Shown here one piece after another: positions 15,849 through 22,573 of a stretch of 24,943 nucleotides of DNA. A model generated the notes under the pieces. It was not told the origin of the DNA and did no database searches. It worked only from the letters and a program-made list of their open reading frames with translations. The stretch comes from Parafilimonas sp. (lineage in GTDB: Bacteria > Bacteroidota > Bacteroidia > Chitinophagales > Chitinophagaceae), in assembly GCA_025927795.1 (NCBI GenBank), contig JAICKT010000012.1:1-24943 (forward strand), given 5' to 3'. The number at the start of each line of letters is the position of its first letter. Position 1 is the first letter of the stretch. The position numbers and the translations under genes are program-made.

Positions 15849-16553
15849 CTAATTCAACATACGCATTTTCATTCTTATATTTTTTAAAGGGCGATCATTT
15901 TGATCTTTTGGCACCGCAGCAATTTTATCAACTACATCCAATCCCTTTACCACTTCACCAAACACAGTATAATTCTGATCGAGAAAAGGTGTGCCGCCAA
16001 TTGTTTTATAAATTTTGCGTTCCGCATCATTATAATAAAATCCTGTGTCTCCATTTTGACGAACACTGCATTCAACCTGGTTTAAAAAATTATCATCAGT
16101 TGGTTTGCCCTGCACAATATAAAACTGGCAATTGCTGCTCGCTTTTTCGGGGTTGTCTGTTCTCGCCATTGCCAATGCGCCTTTCTTATGAATTAAATTG
16201 TTTCTGAATTCAGCCGGTATCATATCGCCAGGCGCTTCACCATTACCAAGCATTGCAGCACTATCAGCATTTTTACTTTCGGGGTCGCCGCCCTGAATCA
16301 TAAAATCCTGTATAACGCGATGAAATAAAAGACTATCGTAAAATCCTTGTTTTACCAGTTTAATAAAGTTATCCCGATGCAATGGTGTTGAATCATAGAG
16401 CTTAACAAGGATTGTTCCTAAATCAGTTTTTATTTCAACTAATCTTTCTTTGGAAACCGAAGTTTTCGGCGCAGGTTTTTTTACAATTTTTGTTTGCGCA
16501 AATAATCCATAACCACCTAAAATAAATAAAGCAGCCAATACAATTTTTCTCAT
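15849..16553 (-). CDS. Cyclophilin-type peptidyl-prolyl cis-trans isomerase, exported
   Basis: 234 residues with a signal peptide (hydrophobic about 4-17, likely cleavage after Ala19 in LFAQ), so it should act in the periplasm as a proline isomerase in protein folding. The cyclophilin domain starts at about 38 (LVEIKTDLGTILVKLY). Core residues are visible in FHRVIQDFMIQGGD (77-90), KGALAMARTDNPEKASSNCQFYI (split over 124-146) and YTVFGEVVKGLDVVDKIA. Compared with minimal bacterial cyclophilins there is an insertion of roughly 35 residues at about 152-188, after QGKPTDDNFL. It starts nine bases after the preceding unknown gene and forms a two-gene operon with it. Confidence 0.93.
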   Translation of the reverse strand: MRKIVLAALFILGGYGLFAQTKIVKKPAPKTSVSKERLVEIKTDLGTILVKLYDSTPLHRDNFIKLVKQGFYDSLLFHRVIQDFMIQGGDPESKNADSAAMLGNGEAPGDMIPAEFRNNLIHKKGALAMARTDNPEKASSNCQFYIVQGKPTDDNFLNQVECSVRQNGDTGFYYNDAERKIYKTIGGTPFLDQNYTVFGEVVKGLDVVDKIAAVPKDQNDRPLKNIRMKMRMLN

Positions 16554-16562
16554 GTTTTGATT

Positions 16563-16907
16563 TTAAAATTCCTGTTTTTCAAAATAAAATAAAATATGAT
16601 CTTTTAAAAGATTTTCCTGTTCTATAAGTGAAATGCCTGATAAATCCTTTACCTGTTTAAAATGCGGCCAGCCATCTTTGTCTGTATGCGTTAATTCATA
16701 ATAACCACTTTCACTTAACAGTGTGCATACAGCAACATGCATTAAATCCTGTTTTTGTTCTTTGGTAATTTTTTGTTTGATGAAACCGGTTTCCTGCATG
16801 CCGATTAAAAATAAAATGGCTTCCATATCAGGCTTTTTGCCAAAGCGCTCTGCAAGCTTTGCTTCAAGGTTCCACCATCGTTGCTGCAAATCAGAATCTA
16901 CAAACAT
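16563..16907 (-). CDS. Conserved-looking protein of unknown function upstream of cyclophilin
   Basis: 114 residues from the ATG at 16907. An in-frame TTG at 16916 is part of the apparent -7 box TATATTTG and is therefore rejected as start. The protein is soluble and probably helical. It has no signal peptide or membrane segment, and contains RWWNLEAKLAERFGKKPDMEA near the N-terminus (split here for length), a central KITKEQKQDLMHVAVCTLL helix, and an aromatic acidic C-terminus. I do not recognise a domain with a known function. It lies nine bases before the cyclophilin gene. The context suggests co-expression but not a shared role. Confidence 0.75.
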   Translation of the reverse strand: MFVDSDLQQRWWNLEAKLAERFGKKPDMEAILFLIGMQETGFIKQKITKEQKQDLMHVAVCTLLSESGYYELTHTDKDGWPHFKQVKDLSGISLIEQENLLKDHILFYFEKQEF

Positions 16908-16913
16908 AAACTG

Positions 16914-16921
16914 CAAATATA
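16914..16921 (-). promoter_or_regulatory. -7 box for the unknown gene/cyclophilin operon
   Basis: The minus strand reads TATATTTG, an exact TAnnTTTG match, only six bases before the ATG at 16907. The transcript would be leaderless or have a very short leader, and the box rules out the upstream TTG as start. Confidence 0.55.
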
Positions 16922-16979
16922 ACAGATGAATAATGCCTGCAATATTCTATTAAACGCTGTTATGGAATAATTGTTTTAA

Positions 16980-17312
16980 TTACATTCTTTCTGCACGAAC
17001 TGCCGTTCCATAAGCAAGCACTTCAGTTATTCCCTGCATCACTTCGTTTGCATCATAACGCATATTAATAATGGCATTGGCGCCTCTTTCTTCTGCATGT
17101 TGCAACATGTGTTGAAAAGCTTCTTCGCGTGCTTTCTCACATAAGTCAACATAAATAGAAAGTTTACCACCGAAAAGACTTTGAACACCACCTGCAATAT
17201 TTCCTGCAATACTTCTGCTGCGTACGGTTATGCCGCGCACCACGCCAAGTGATTGTGTTATTTTATAACCATTCAATTCTATATTGGTAGTTACCATTGA
17301 TTGATCAATCAT
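16980..17312 (-). CDS. YbjQ/DUF74 family protein
   Basis: 110 residues, ATG at 17312. The family hallmarks are LGVVRGITVRSRSIAGNIAG (28-46 region), a GG segment before KLSIYVDLCEKAREEA, and the C-terminal RGANAIINMRYDAN followed by VLAYGTAVRAE. YbjQ proteins are small soluble homo-oligomers of unknown biochemical function, sometimes labelled as heavy-metal binding. Only one cysteine is present here, so the metal label is weak. It is divergent from serS with 95 bases between the two start codons. TATATTCG on the minus strand near 17347 is a one-mismatch -7 box. Confidence 0.88.
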   Translation of the reverse strand: MIDQSMVTTNIELNGYKITQSLGVVRGITVRSRSIAGNIAGGVQSLFGGKLSIYVDLCEKAREEAFQHMLQHAEERGANAIINMRYDANEVMQGITEVLAYGTAVRAERM

Positions 17313-17357
17313 GAAATAATTTAGTTTTTATAATAAACAACGAATATAATTTTTCTC

Positions 17358-17387
17358 TTGCGCTATTCACTTGCAAAAATATCTTTG
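17358..17387 (+). promoter_or_regulatory. serS promoter, full Bacteroidota consensus
   Basis: TTG at 17358-17360, a spacer of exactly 19 bases, and TATCTTTG at 17380-17387 match the TTG-N19-TAnnTTTG consensus. The ATG of serS is 20 bases downstream of the -7 box. This is the best promoter in the window. Confidence 0.75.
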
Positions 17388-17394
17388 CGCAAAG
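17383..17394. promoter_or_regulatory. Palindrome overlapping the serS -7 box
   Basis: CTTTGCGCAAAG is a perfect 12-base palindrome overlapping the -7 element and the expected start site. Its core TTGCGCAA recurs at 17426-17433 inside serS codons. It could be an operator, or chance. Confidence 0.3.
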
Positions 17395-17407
17395 TAAATT
17401 AGTGTTT

Positions 17408-18679
17408 ATGATACAGGTAAATGTGTTGCGCAATAATCCGCAGCTTGTAAAAGACAGACTTGCAATAAAAAATTTTAAGCAAACAGAGTTGGTTGATGAT
17501 ATTATTAATTTAGATGACGAACGCAAAAAATTGCAGGCGGAATTCGATTTATTACAATCAAAAATAAATGCTTCCAGTAAAGAAATTGGTAAGTTAATGA
17601 GTACAGGCAAGAAGGACGAAGCAGAACAATTGAAAACTTCTATTTCTGAATGGAAATCTTCCATCGAACCAATAAAAAAGAAAGCATTTGACATAGAAAA
17701 AAAATTGGAAGAAACACTTGTGCTTTTGCCCAATCTTCCATCTGAATTAGTGCCAAAAGGTTTTTCTGCAGAAGATAATTTAAACGTAAAAGAAGGTGGG
17801 CAAAAACCCTTACTTAACTCAAGTGCTTTGCCGCATTGGGAACTTGCAAAAAAATATAAGCTGATAGATTTTGAACTCGGCACAAAAATTACCGGCAGTG
17901 GTTTTCCGGTTTACACAGGTAATGGCGCAAAACTTCAACGCGCATTAATACAATATTTTTTAGATTATAATACAACCGCCGGTTATAAAGAAATTATTCC
18001 GCCGTTTATGGTAAACGCAGATAGTGCTTTTGGTACGGGGCAGTTGCCCGATAAAGAAGAGCAAATGTATTATGTGAATGAAGATGGTTTTTATTTGATT
18101 CCAACATCTGAAGTGCCTCTTACAAATATTTATCGTGATGTAATTTTAAAGCAGGAAGAGTTACCAATAAAAATGACGGCATATTCTCCATGCTTTAGGC
18201 GCGAAGCAGGCAGTTATGGTAAAGATGTGCGTGGTTTAAATCGTCTTCATCAATTTGAAAAAGTAGAAATAGTGCAAATTGTGCAGGCTGAAAAAAGCTA
18301 TGAAACTTTAGATGAAATGGTAGCGCATGTTGAGCAGTTACTTCAATCACTTGAACTGCCTTACCGCATCTTGAGATTATGTGGCGGTGATATGGGTTTT
18401 GCCAGCGCGCTTACATATGATTTTGAAGTGTTCAGCGGTGCACAAAAAAGATGGCTGGAAGTAAGTAGTGTAAGTAATTTTGAAAACTTTCAAGCAAATC
18501 GTTTAAAATGCAGGTATAAAGATGAAAATAATAAGATGCAATTAGTGCACACACTTAATGGAAGCTCATTGGCATTGCCCAGAATTCTTGCATGTTTATT
18601 AGAAAATAATCAAACAGAAAACAATATTAAGCTACCGGAAGTTTTACAAAAGTATTTTGGAACAAATGAAATTAAATAA
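17408..18679 (+). CDS. serS: Seryl-tRNA synthetase
   Basis: 423 residues from the ATG at 17408, preferred over a GTG at 17402 because MIQVNVLRNNP is the usual N-terminus. The enzyme charges tRNA-Ser (and tRNA-Sec) with serine. The N-terminal antiparallel coiled coil that grips the tRNA long arm spans about 28-108. The class II catalytic core follows: TSEVPLTN at 233-240 (serine-binding TxE loop), motif 2 at 258-289 with CFRREAGSYGKDVRGLNRLH (split at residue 281), and motif 3 near the C-terminus with NGSSLALPRILACLLE. Length is normal. It is divergent from the YbjQ gene, convergent with the L,D-transpeptidase gene, and has its own consensus promoter. Confidence 0.98.
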   Translation: MIQVNVLRNNPQLVKDRLAIKNFKQTELVDDIINLDDERKKLQAEFDLLQSKINASSKEIGKLMSTGKKDEAEQLKTSISEWKSSIEPIKKKAFDIEKKLEETLVLLPNLPSELVPKGFSAEDNLNVKEGGQKPLLNSSALPHWELAKKYKLIDFELGTKITGSGFPVYTGNGAKLQRALIQYFLDYNTTAGYKEIIPPFMVNADSAFGTGQLPDKEEQMYYVNEDGFYLIPTSEVPLTNIYRDVILKQEELPIKMTAYSPCFRREAGSYGKDVRGLNRLHQFEKVEIVQIVQAEKSYETLDEMVAHVEQLLQSLELPYRILRLCGGDMGFASALTYDFEVFSGAQKRWLEVSSVSNFENFQANRLKCRYKDENNKMQLVHTLNGSSLALPRILACLLENNQTENNIKLPEVLQKYFGTNEIK

Positions 18680-18699
18680 CGTTTGAGTTTTCCAAAAAG

Positions 18700-18740
18700 A
18701 TATGAAATTTTACTTCGTAATTTCTACTCTTACTTCATAT
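18700..18740. repeat. Inverted repeat between convergent serS and L,D-transpeptidase genes
   Basis: ATATGAA (18700-18706) and TTCATAT (18734-18740) are perfect inverted copies, enclosing smaller complementary segments (TTAC/GTAA). No T-tract is attached, so it is a weak candidate for a bidirectional terminator. Confidence 0.35.
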
Positions 18741-18741
18741 T

Positions 18742-19266
18742 CTAATTCAACCGTATCATAACCTTTGTACCAACAGGAATTATATTATATAATTCTTCAA
18801 CATCTTTATTACGCATACTTATACAGCCGTCAGTCCAGTTTCTAAAACGGTCAACCTGGAAATCCTCATGCGGCCAAGTGCCATGAATGCCGATGCCACC
18901 GCCAATTTTTGCATTTGCAGGAATTACTCCTTCACTTTTACGTTCATTAAATTTATCATAGCTTTCCTTGTTAGGATAATTGAGCATCATAAAGCGATCC
19001 CATTTAGGGTGCAGTTTTTTTTCAACGATAGTAAAGGTTCCTTCGGGTGTTTTTTTATCACCGGCGTATAGCTTATCACGCAAATCACTGCTGCCAAAAA
19101 CAACCGGGTATGTTACCAGCCAGCCTTTGGTATCAAACACACTTAATTCGTATTTGGTTTTATCAATAACAATATAATATGGAGAATTAGAAAGTTTTGT
19201 TGGACAAAACGAAGCGCATAAAAACAGAAGTGCACACATCACAGCAGGCCACAACCAGTTTCTCAT
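18742..19266 (-). CDS. L,D-transpeptidase (YkuD domain), exported
   Basis: 174 residues, ATG at 19266. The N-terminal hydrophobic segment (about 4-22) is a signal peptide or anchor; CASFC does not make a good lipobox. The YkuD domain runs from about 30 (YYIVIDKTKYELSVF) to the end. The catalytic cysteine is C148 in WTDGCISM and the conserved upstream histidine is H128 in GIGIHGTW. The usual S/T-H-G-C motif is replaced by T-D-G-C, as in a subset of ErfK/YafK-like proteins. The protein would cross-link peptidoglycan or attach proteins to it in the periplasm. It is transcribed alone. Confidence 0.9.
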   Translation of the reverse strand: MRNWLWPAVMCALLFLCASFCPTKLSNSPYYIVIDKTKYELSVFDTKGWLVTYPVVFGSSDLRDKLYAGDKKTPEGTFTIVEKKLHPKWDRFMMLNYPNKESYDKFNERKSEGVIPANAKIGGGIGIHGTWPHEDFQVDRFRNWTDGCISMRNKDVEELYNIIPVGTKVMIRLN

Positions 19267-19428
19267 TACTTACGAAAATTTTTTTGAGGTGAATTGAAAA
19301 AATTATAACGAACAAGATTTTTTTTACGTGTATTAAACGCAAATTTTTTTCTTTTTTAAAAGTTAAAACTGCTTAAAAAATTTAAAGGATAAAGACATGG
19401 ATCAGCCAGGAAGGTTTAACTGAAATTT

Positions 19429-19680
19429 TCAGCTTATTACTTTTAATCCACAGCAATCACAGGTAACCGGTTTTACAGGTATTATTGACCCATTATTATA
19501 AACGATTGCATCCGTAAATTCCCCTTCAACATGAGATGGAGCAACATTACAAAATTCAAGACAACATAAAGGGCATGTATGTTTTTCAGGATTTATTTTT
19601 ACCCCAACAGTAAATGTATCTGTCTCGTCGTGCCTTTTATAACCGGCCGCAGGCCTCTTAAGTTGATCTTCTGTTTTCAA
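19429..19680 (-). CDS. Small cysteine-rich protein, probable zinc-binding
   Basis: 83 residues. The only plausible start is TTG at 19680: an in-frame stop lies 12 bases upstream and no ATG lies before the cysteine cluster. There are seven cysteines: C36, C39, C40 and C44 (HTCPLCCLEFC), and C74, C76, C77 (TCDCCGLK). This makes two CxxC-like knuckles about 35 residues apart, a pattern expected for a zinc ribbon. There is no signal peptide or membrane segment. I do not recognise the family. It sits alone between an L,D-transpeptidase and a barrel gene with roughly 160-190 bases on each side, so the context gives no hint of its role. Confidence 0.6.
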   Translation of the reverse strand: MKTEDQLKRPAAGYKRHDETDTFTVGVKINPEKHTCPLCCLEFCNVAPSHVEGEFTDAIVYNNGSIIPVKPVTCDCCGLKVIS

Positions 19681-19820
19681 AATATTTATTTAATTCAGCA
19701 ATAGCTGTAATGCTTTGGTATTAAGCGATCATTCTGGTTTAAATACTATACGTTAAGGTGAAACAAAAAGTATTAACAGCTAAAAGTTTTTTTCCACAAA
19801 AAGTGATTTAACTGTCATAA

Positions 19821-19846
19821 AAAGCAAAGCCCCGCTTTCGCAGGGC
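19821..19846 (-). terminator. Terminator after the barrel gene of the third sigma module
   Basis: GCCCCGC (19829-19835) pairs with GCAGGGC (19840-19846), with one C-A mismatch, around a four-base loop. On the minus strand TTTGCTTTTTA follows. It lies 27 bases after the stop of the barrel gene (19873). Confidence 0.75.
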
Positions 19847-19872
19847 CTTACAGACTGAACAGGAATATAATT

Positions 19873-20760
19873 TTACCAGTTACTGAATCGTACACCTACT
19901 GTATATGGATACTGTTTTACCGCATTTTCAAACATAGGTTTTATACTATAACTGCCATATAAATGCACCGGACCTAAACCAAGTTCTGCAACATACGAAA
20001 AGCGCCAGGCATTGAGATTAAAATCGCCATGGTCTTTAACCTTTCCACGTTCATCACTTACCTGTTTTGTGTGGCTGCCAATTTTATAACCTGCACTAAC
20101 GCCTGCGCTCAAGCTAAATCCATGATGGCTGCGAGGCGTTGGGTTTATATTAATCATAAATGGTATTGTTGCATAACCAACATATAATTTGTTTTTTGAA
20201 AAATCAACAGTATCACGAAAAATATAATCCGGATTATTGTGATAGGAAATATCATTCTTATATCTGAAATTGAACATTTCTAATCCCAAACCATATTTTA
20301 AATTAAGTACGCGGGCAGCAACGTTCAGCTTTTGCTGAAACAACCAGATATTTACGTTGGATGATTTTCCTGTTATTAATTTTAAATCACTTTTTTGAAA
20401 AGGTGCGCCTCCATTAGCGTTTAAAAAACTTTGGGCTTCAGGCGAGTTGTAATTGGTTTTATCATTATAGTTGGCAAAACCCAAATCAAAAATTAGATAA
20501 TTAGTGCTGATGGTTTTGTGCCTGTGCGAATTCTGCGATTGGTATTCTTTTCTGCGTGGAATATTTATAATAGTATAATTCTCGCGTCTTGGCGGCATAC
20601 TATCATAATTTGTATTGCCTTCTTTATGATTTCTTATAATAATAAAATTGCCTACATGTACTGTATCGCCATTATTATTGCCATTGCCGGTAGTATCTGT
20701 TTGCGAGAAACCTGCTAAACAACAGAGCATAATTATTCCTGATAATATAATTTTTTTCAT
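19873..20760 (-). CDS. Outer-membrane beta-barrel protein of the third ECF module
   Basis: 295 residues with a clear signal peptide (1-19, cleavage near GFSQ). A Gly/Asn-rich stretch is followed by VHVGNFIII (34-42). Alternating strands from about 85 to the end (TNYLIFDLGFANY, YGLGLEMFNFRY, GFSLSAGVSAGYKIG, VGVRFSNW) fit a small barrel of the PorT/OmpA-like porin type, roughly eight strands by eye. It ends in Trp, the aromatic C-terminus expected for BAM insertion. It lies 19 bases after the duplicated-domain membrane protein and is the last gene of a three-gene unit with the ECF sigma factor. A terminator follows at 19821-19846. Its role as sensor or target of the sigma factor is an inference from position. 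Confidence 0.82.
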   Translation of the reverse strand: MKKIILSGIIMLCCLAGFSQTDTTGNGNNNGDTVHVGNFIIIRNHKEGNTNYDSMPPRRENYTIINIPRRKEYQSQNSHRHKTISTNYLIFDLGFANYNDKTNYNSPEAQSFLNANGGAPFQKSDLKLITGKSSNVNIWLFQQKLNVAARVLNLKYGLGLEMFNFRYKNDISYHNNPDYIFRDTVDFSKNKLYVGYATIPFMININPTPRSHHGFSLSAGVSAGYKIGSHTKQVSDERGKVKDHGDFNLNAWRFSYVAELGLGPVHLYGSYSIKPMFENAVKQYPYTVGVRFSNW

Positions 20761-20779
20761 GTTAAAGTTCTATTGATTG

Positions 20780-21922
20780 TTATTGTTGTTTCGTTTGTAT
20801 TTCAAAATTGGCAACCTGCAGTTTGCCATCATCATTTGCAAGATTATCCTGTTTATTACTAAGTAATTGTTTTGCTTTTTTAAACAGGTTTTTTACTTTG
20901 TTTTTATTAAGGTCGAATGCGCCAACGTGTAATGAGTTATCATCGTCAGCAGTATTTATTTCTTTGTAGGCAACAGGATAAATTTTGTAGCTGCTATTGT
21001 TGTCTGTATTTCCATCAGCTTGCACAGAAGTTGTCTCTTCTCCATTGTCTTGTACGCTAAGAGGCTTGATGGATGAATTTTCAATTGCCACATCATTATT
21101 TTCTACTATGGGAGCTACATTTTGTTTTACAATATTGTTTTGATCAATTGGTTTATTATGAATTACATTTTCTTTTTGGGTTAATGGATGCTGTTCCGCA
21201 ATATCATTTTCTTTTGTTACAGGTGTTGGCAGCACAGCTTTTTTCTTAACTGCTAACTTTTCTGCAGCATTTTTATTTTGTGTTGATGGAACTGTTTGCT
21301 GCGCCAGAGGTTCCTGTTTATTTATTATTGGTTTTTGAATTGTATCAGCAGAACTCGTAATTTTTTGCTGTGGTTTAATTTCTGTTGGATGCTGTATTGC
21401 AACTGTAACAATATGCTCGGGTTTTTGCAACAACCACCAACCAACTGCACAAACACCTATAAAAATCGCTGCCGCAGCTAAGCGCCACGAACGCATATAA
21501 ACCGTTCTCTTTTTTTCCGTACGATACAAATCTTCTTTATTATCGTAGCTTATTGTTTCCGGAGTAAGAATAACCTGCTTTAAATTGATAAATTCCTTTT
21601 GCAACTTTGGATGCTGCAACACATACATTTCAACTTCTTCACGCTTTGCAATACTTAATTCATTATCTATATACAATAAAAAGTATTCTTCATAATTCGT
21701 TTCATTAATACTATTACCTTCTGTTCTCAGCAGTAATTCTTTATCGTTAAAGTGCATTTCTTCGGGCGTAGATTTCGTTTTCAACAACATTTCAAGCTCA
21801 ATAGCAAGATCAGTATTTTGCTGCACGAAATCTTCTACTGCACGCTTCATTTCAGCATCAAGCTCGTTATCTGCATACAGTAAAAAAAATTCTTCGTAAT
21901 TATTTCTGTTAATTGTTTCCAT
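20780..21922 (-). CDS. Putative anti-sigma membrane protein with duplicated N-terminal domain
   Basis: 380 residues. Two N-terminal domains of 61 residues each (8-68 and 76-136) both begin NYEE(F/Y)FLLY and end in RTE; a hand alignment gives 28 of 61 identical. Each resembles a zinc-free anti-sigma-like helical segment (DNELD/DNELS). One membrane helix follows at about 147-165. Then comes a long Gln/Lys/Pro-rich periplasmic linker (about 168-325). The C-terminal segment has two short beta-like motifs, LHVGAFDLNK (331-340) and LQVANFEIQ (368-376), around a basic helix. It starts 17 bases after the ECF sigma gene and precedes the barrel gene. By position and topology it is the likely anti-sigma factor, but I see no named domain that proves it. 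Confidence 0.75.
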   Translation of the reverse strand: METINRNNYEEFFLLYADNELDAEMKRAVEDFVQQNTDLAIELEMLLKTKSTPEEMHFNDKELLLRTEGNSINETNYEEYFLLYIDNELSIAKREEVEMYVLQHPKLQKEFINLKQVILTPETISYDNKEDLYRTEKKRTVYMRSWRLAAAAIFIGVCAVGWWLLQKPEHIVTVAIQHPTEIKPQQKITSSADTIQKPIINKQEPLAQQTVPSTQNKNAAEKLAVKKKAVLPTPVTKENDIAEQHPLTQKENVIHNKPIDQNNIVKQNVAPIVENNDVAIENSSIKPLSVQDNGEETTSVQADGNTDNNSSYKIYPVAYKEINTADDDNSLHVGAFDLNKNKVKNLFKKAKQLLSNKQDNLANDDGKLQVANFEIQTKQQ

Positions 21923-21939
21923 GTTTTACAGTTTAAACA

Positions 21940-22425
21940 TTAAATCACATTTTCAGGTTTTACAAGGTAATTTCTCAGGTTAAGTCTTGCCCTGTGCAAA
22001 TACACTTTAACCTGGCTCTCATTCAAACCTGTAATTTGTCCAATCTCTTCATAACTGTAGCCTTCATAATCTTTTAATAATACCAAACTTTTTTGTGTTT
22101 CATTCAGCGTATTCAGTGCGTCCTGTAAATTTTTTTTAAGGTTCGATACCGGCTCGCTGTATGTTTTTACTTCTGCTTTAAATTCATCTTTCAAAGAAAT
22201 TCTTTTTATTTTTCTAATATGATCAATCATCTGATTATACGCCACCGTAAACAGAAAAGACTTTGATTTATCCGAGTTTACCGTTTCGCGGTTACGCCAT
22301 AATTTTTCAAAAGCAGTTTGCACAATATCTTTTGCGTCTTCTTCATGCCGTAAATTTTTCACTATAAAGCGAAAAACATTATCGGCATATAAGTTTACGC
22401 AGTCATTGTAATCCCGTTCAGTCAT
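21940..22425 (-). CDS. ECF sigma factor (third module)
   Basis: 161 residues, ATG at 22425. Region 2 covers about 8-75 (HEEDAKDIVQTAFEKLWRN at 27-45, then SFLFTVAYNQMIDHIRK). Region 4 covers about 102-155 (LVLLKDYEGYSYEEIGQIT, then LNESQVKVYLHRARLNLRNYL). It is the shortest of the three sigma factors in this window. The gene heads a three-gene unit with the duplicated-domain membrane protein and the barrel. It is divergent from the GNAT-like gene at 22574, leaving 148 bases of shared upstream DNA in which I found no exact TAnnTTTG box for either gene. Confidence 0.94.
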   Translation of the reverse strand: MTERDYNDCVNLYADNVFRFIVKNLRHEEDAKDIVQTAFEKLWRNRETVNSDKSKSFLFTVAYNQMIDHIRKIKRISLKDEFKAEVKTYSEPVSNLKKNLQDALNTLNETQKSLVLLKDYEGYSYEEIGQITGLNESQVKVYLHRARLNLRNYLVKPENVI

Positions 22426-22573
22426 AGTTGCCTTTTAAAAAGCTGTAAAATTAATATTCTTAAAACAGATTTATAGTTGTACGGCTGACGTAGCAAAAAG
22501 TTACAGTTTGCAAATGTTTTATTTAGAATGATGAACTGCCGAAATCGCTCATCGTTTTTATTACATTCGCGCA

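Noticed and set aside
17305..17883. Minus-strand ORF of 192 codons antisense to the start of serS
   Set aside because: It overlaps serS and the ybjQ start. The translation is Ser/Phe-rich shadow sequence without motifs.
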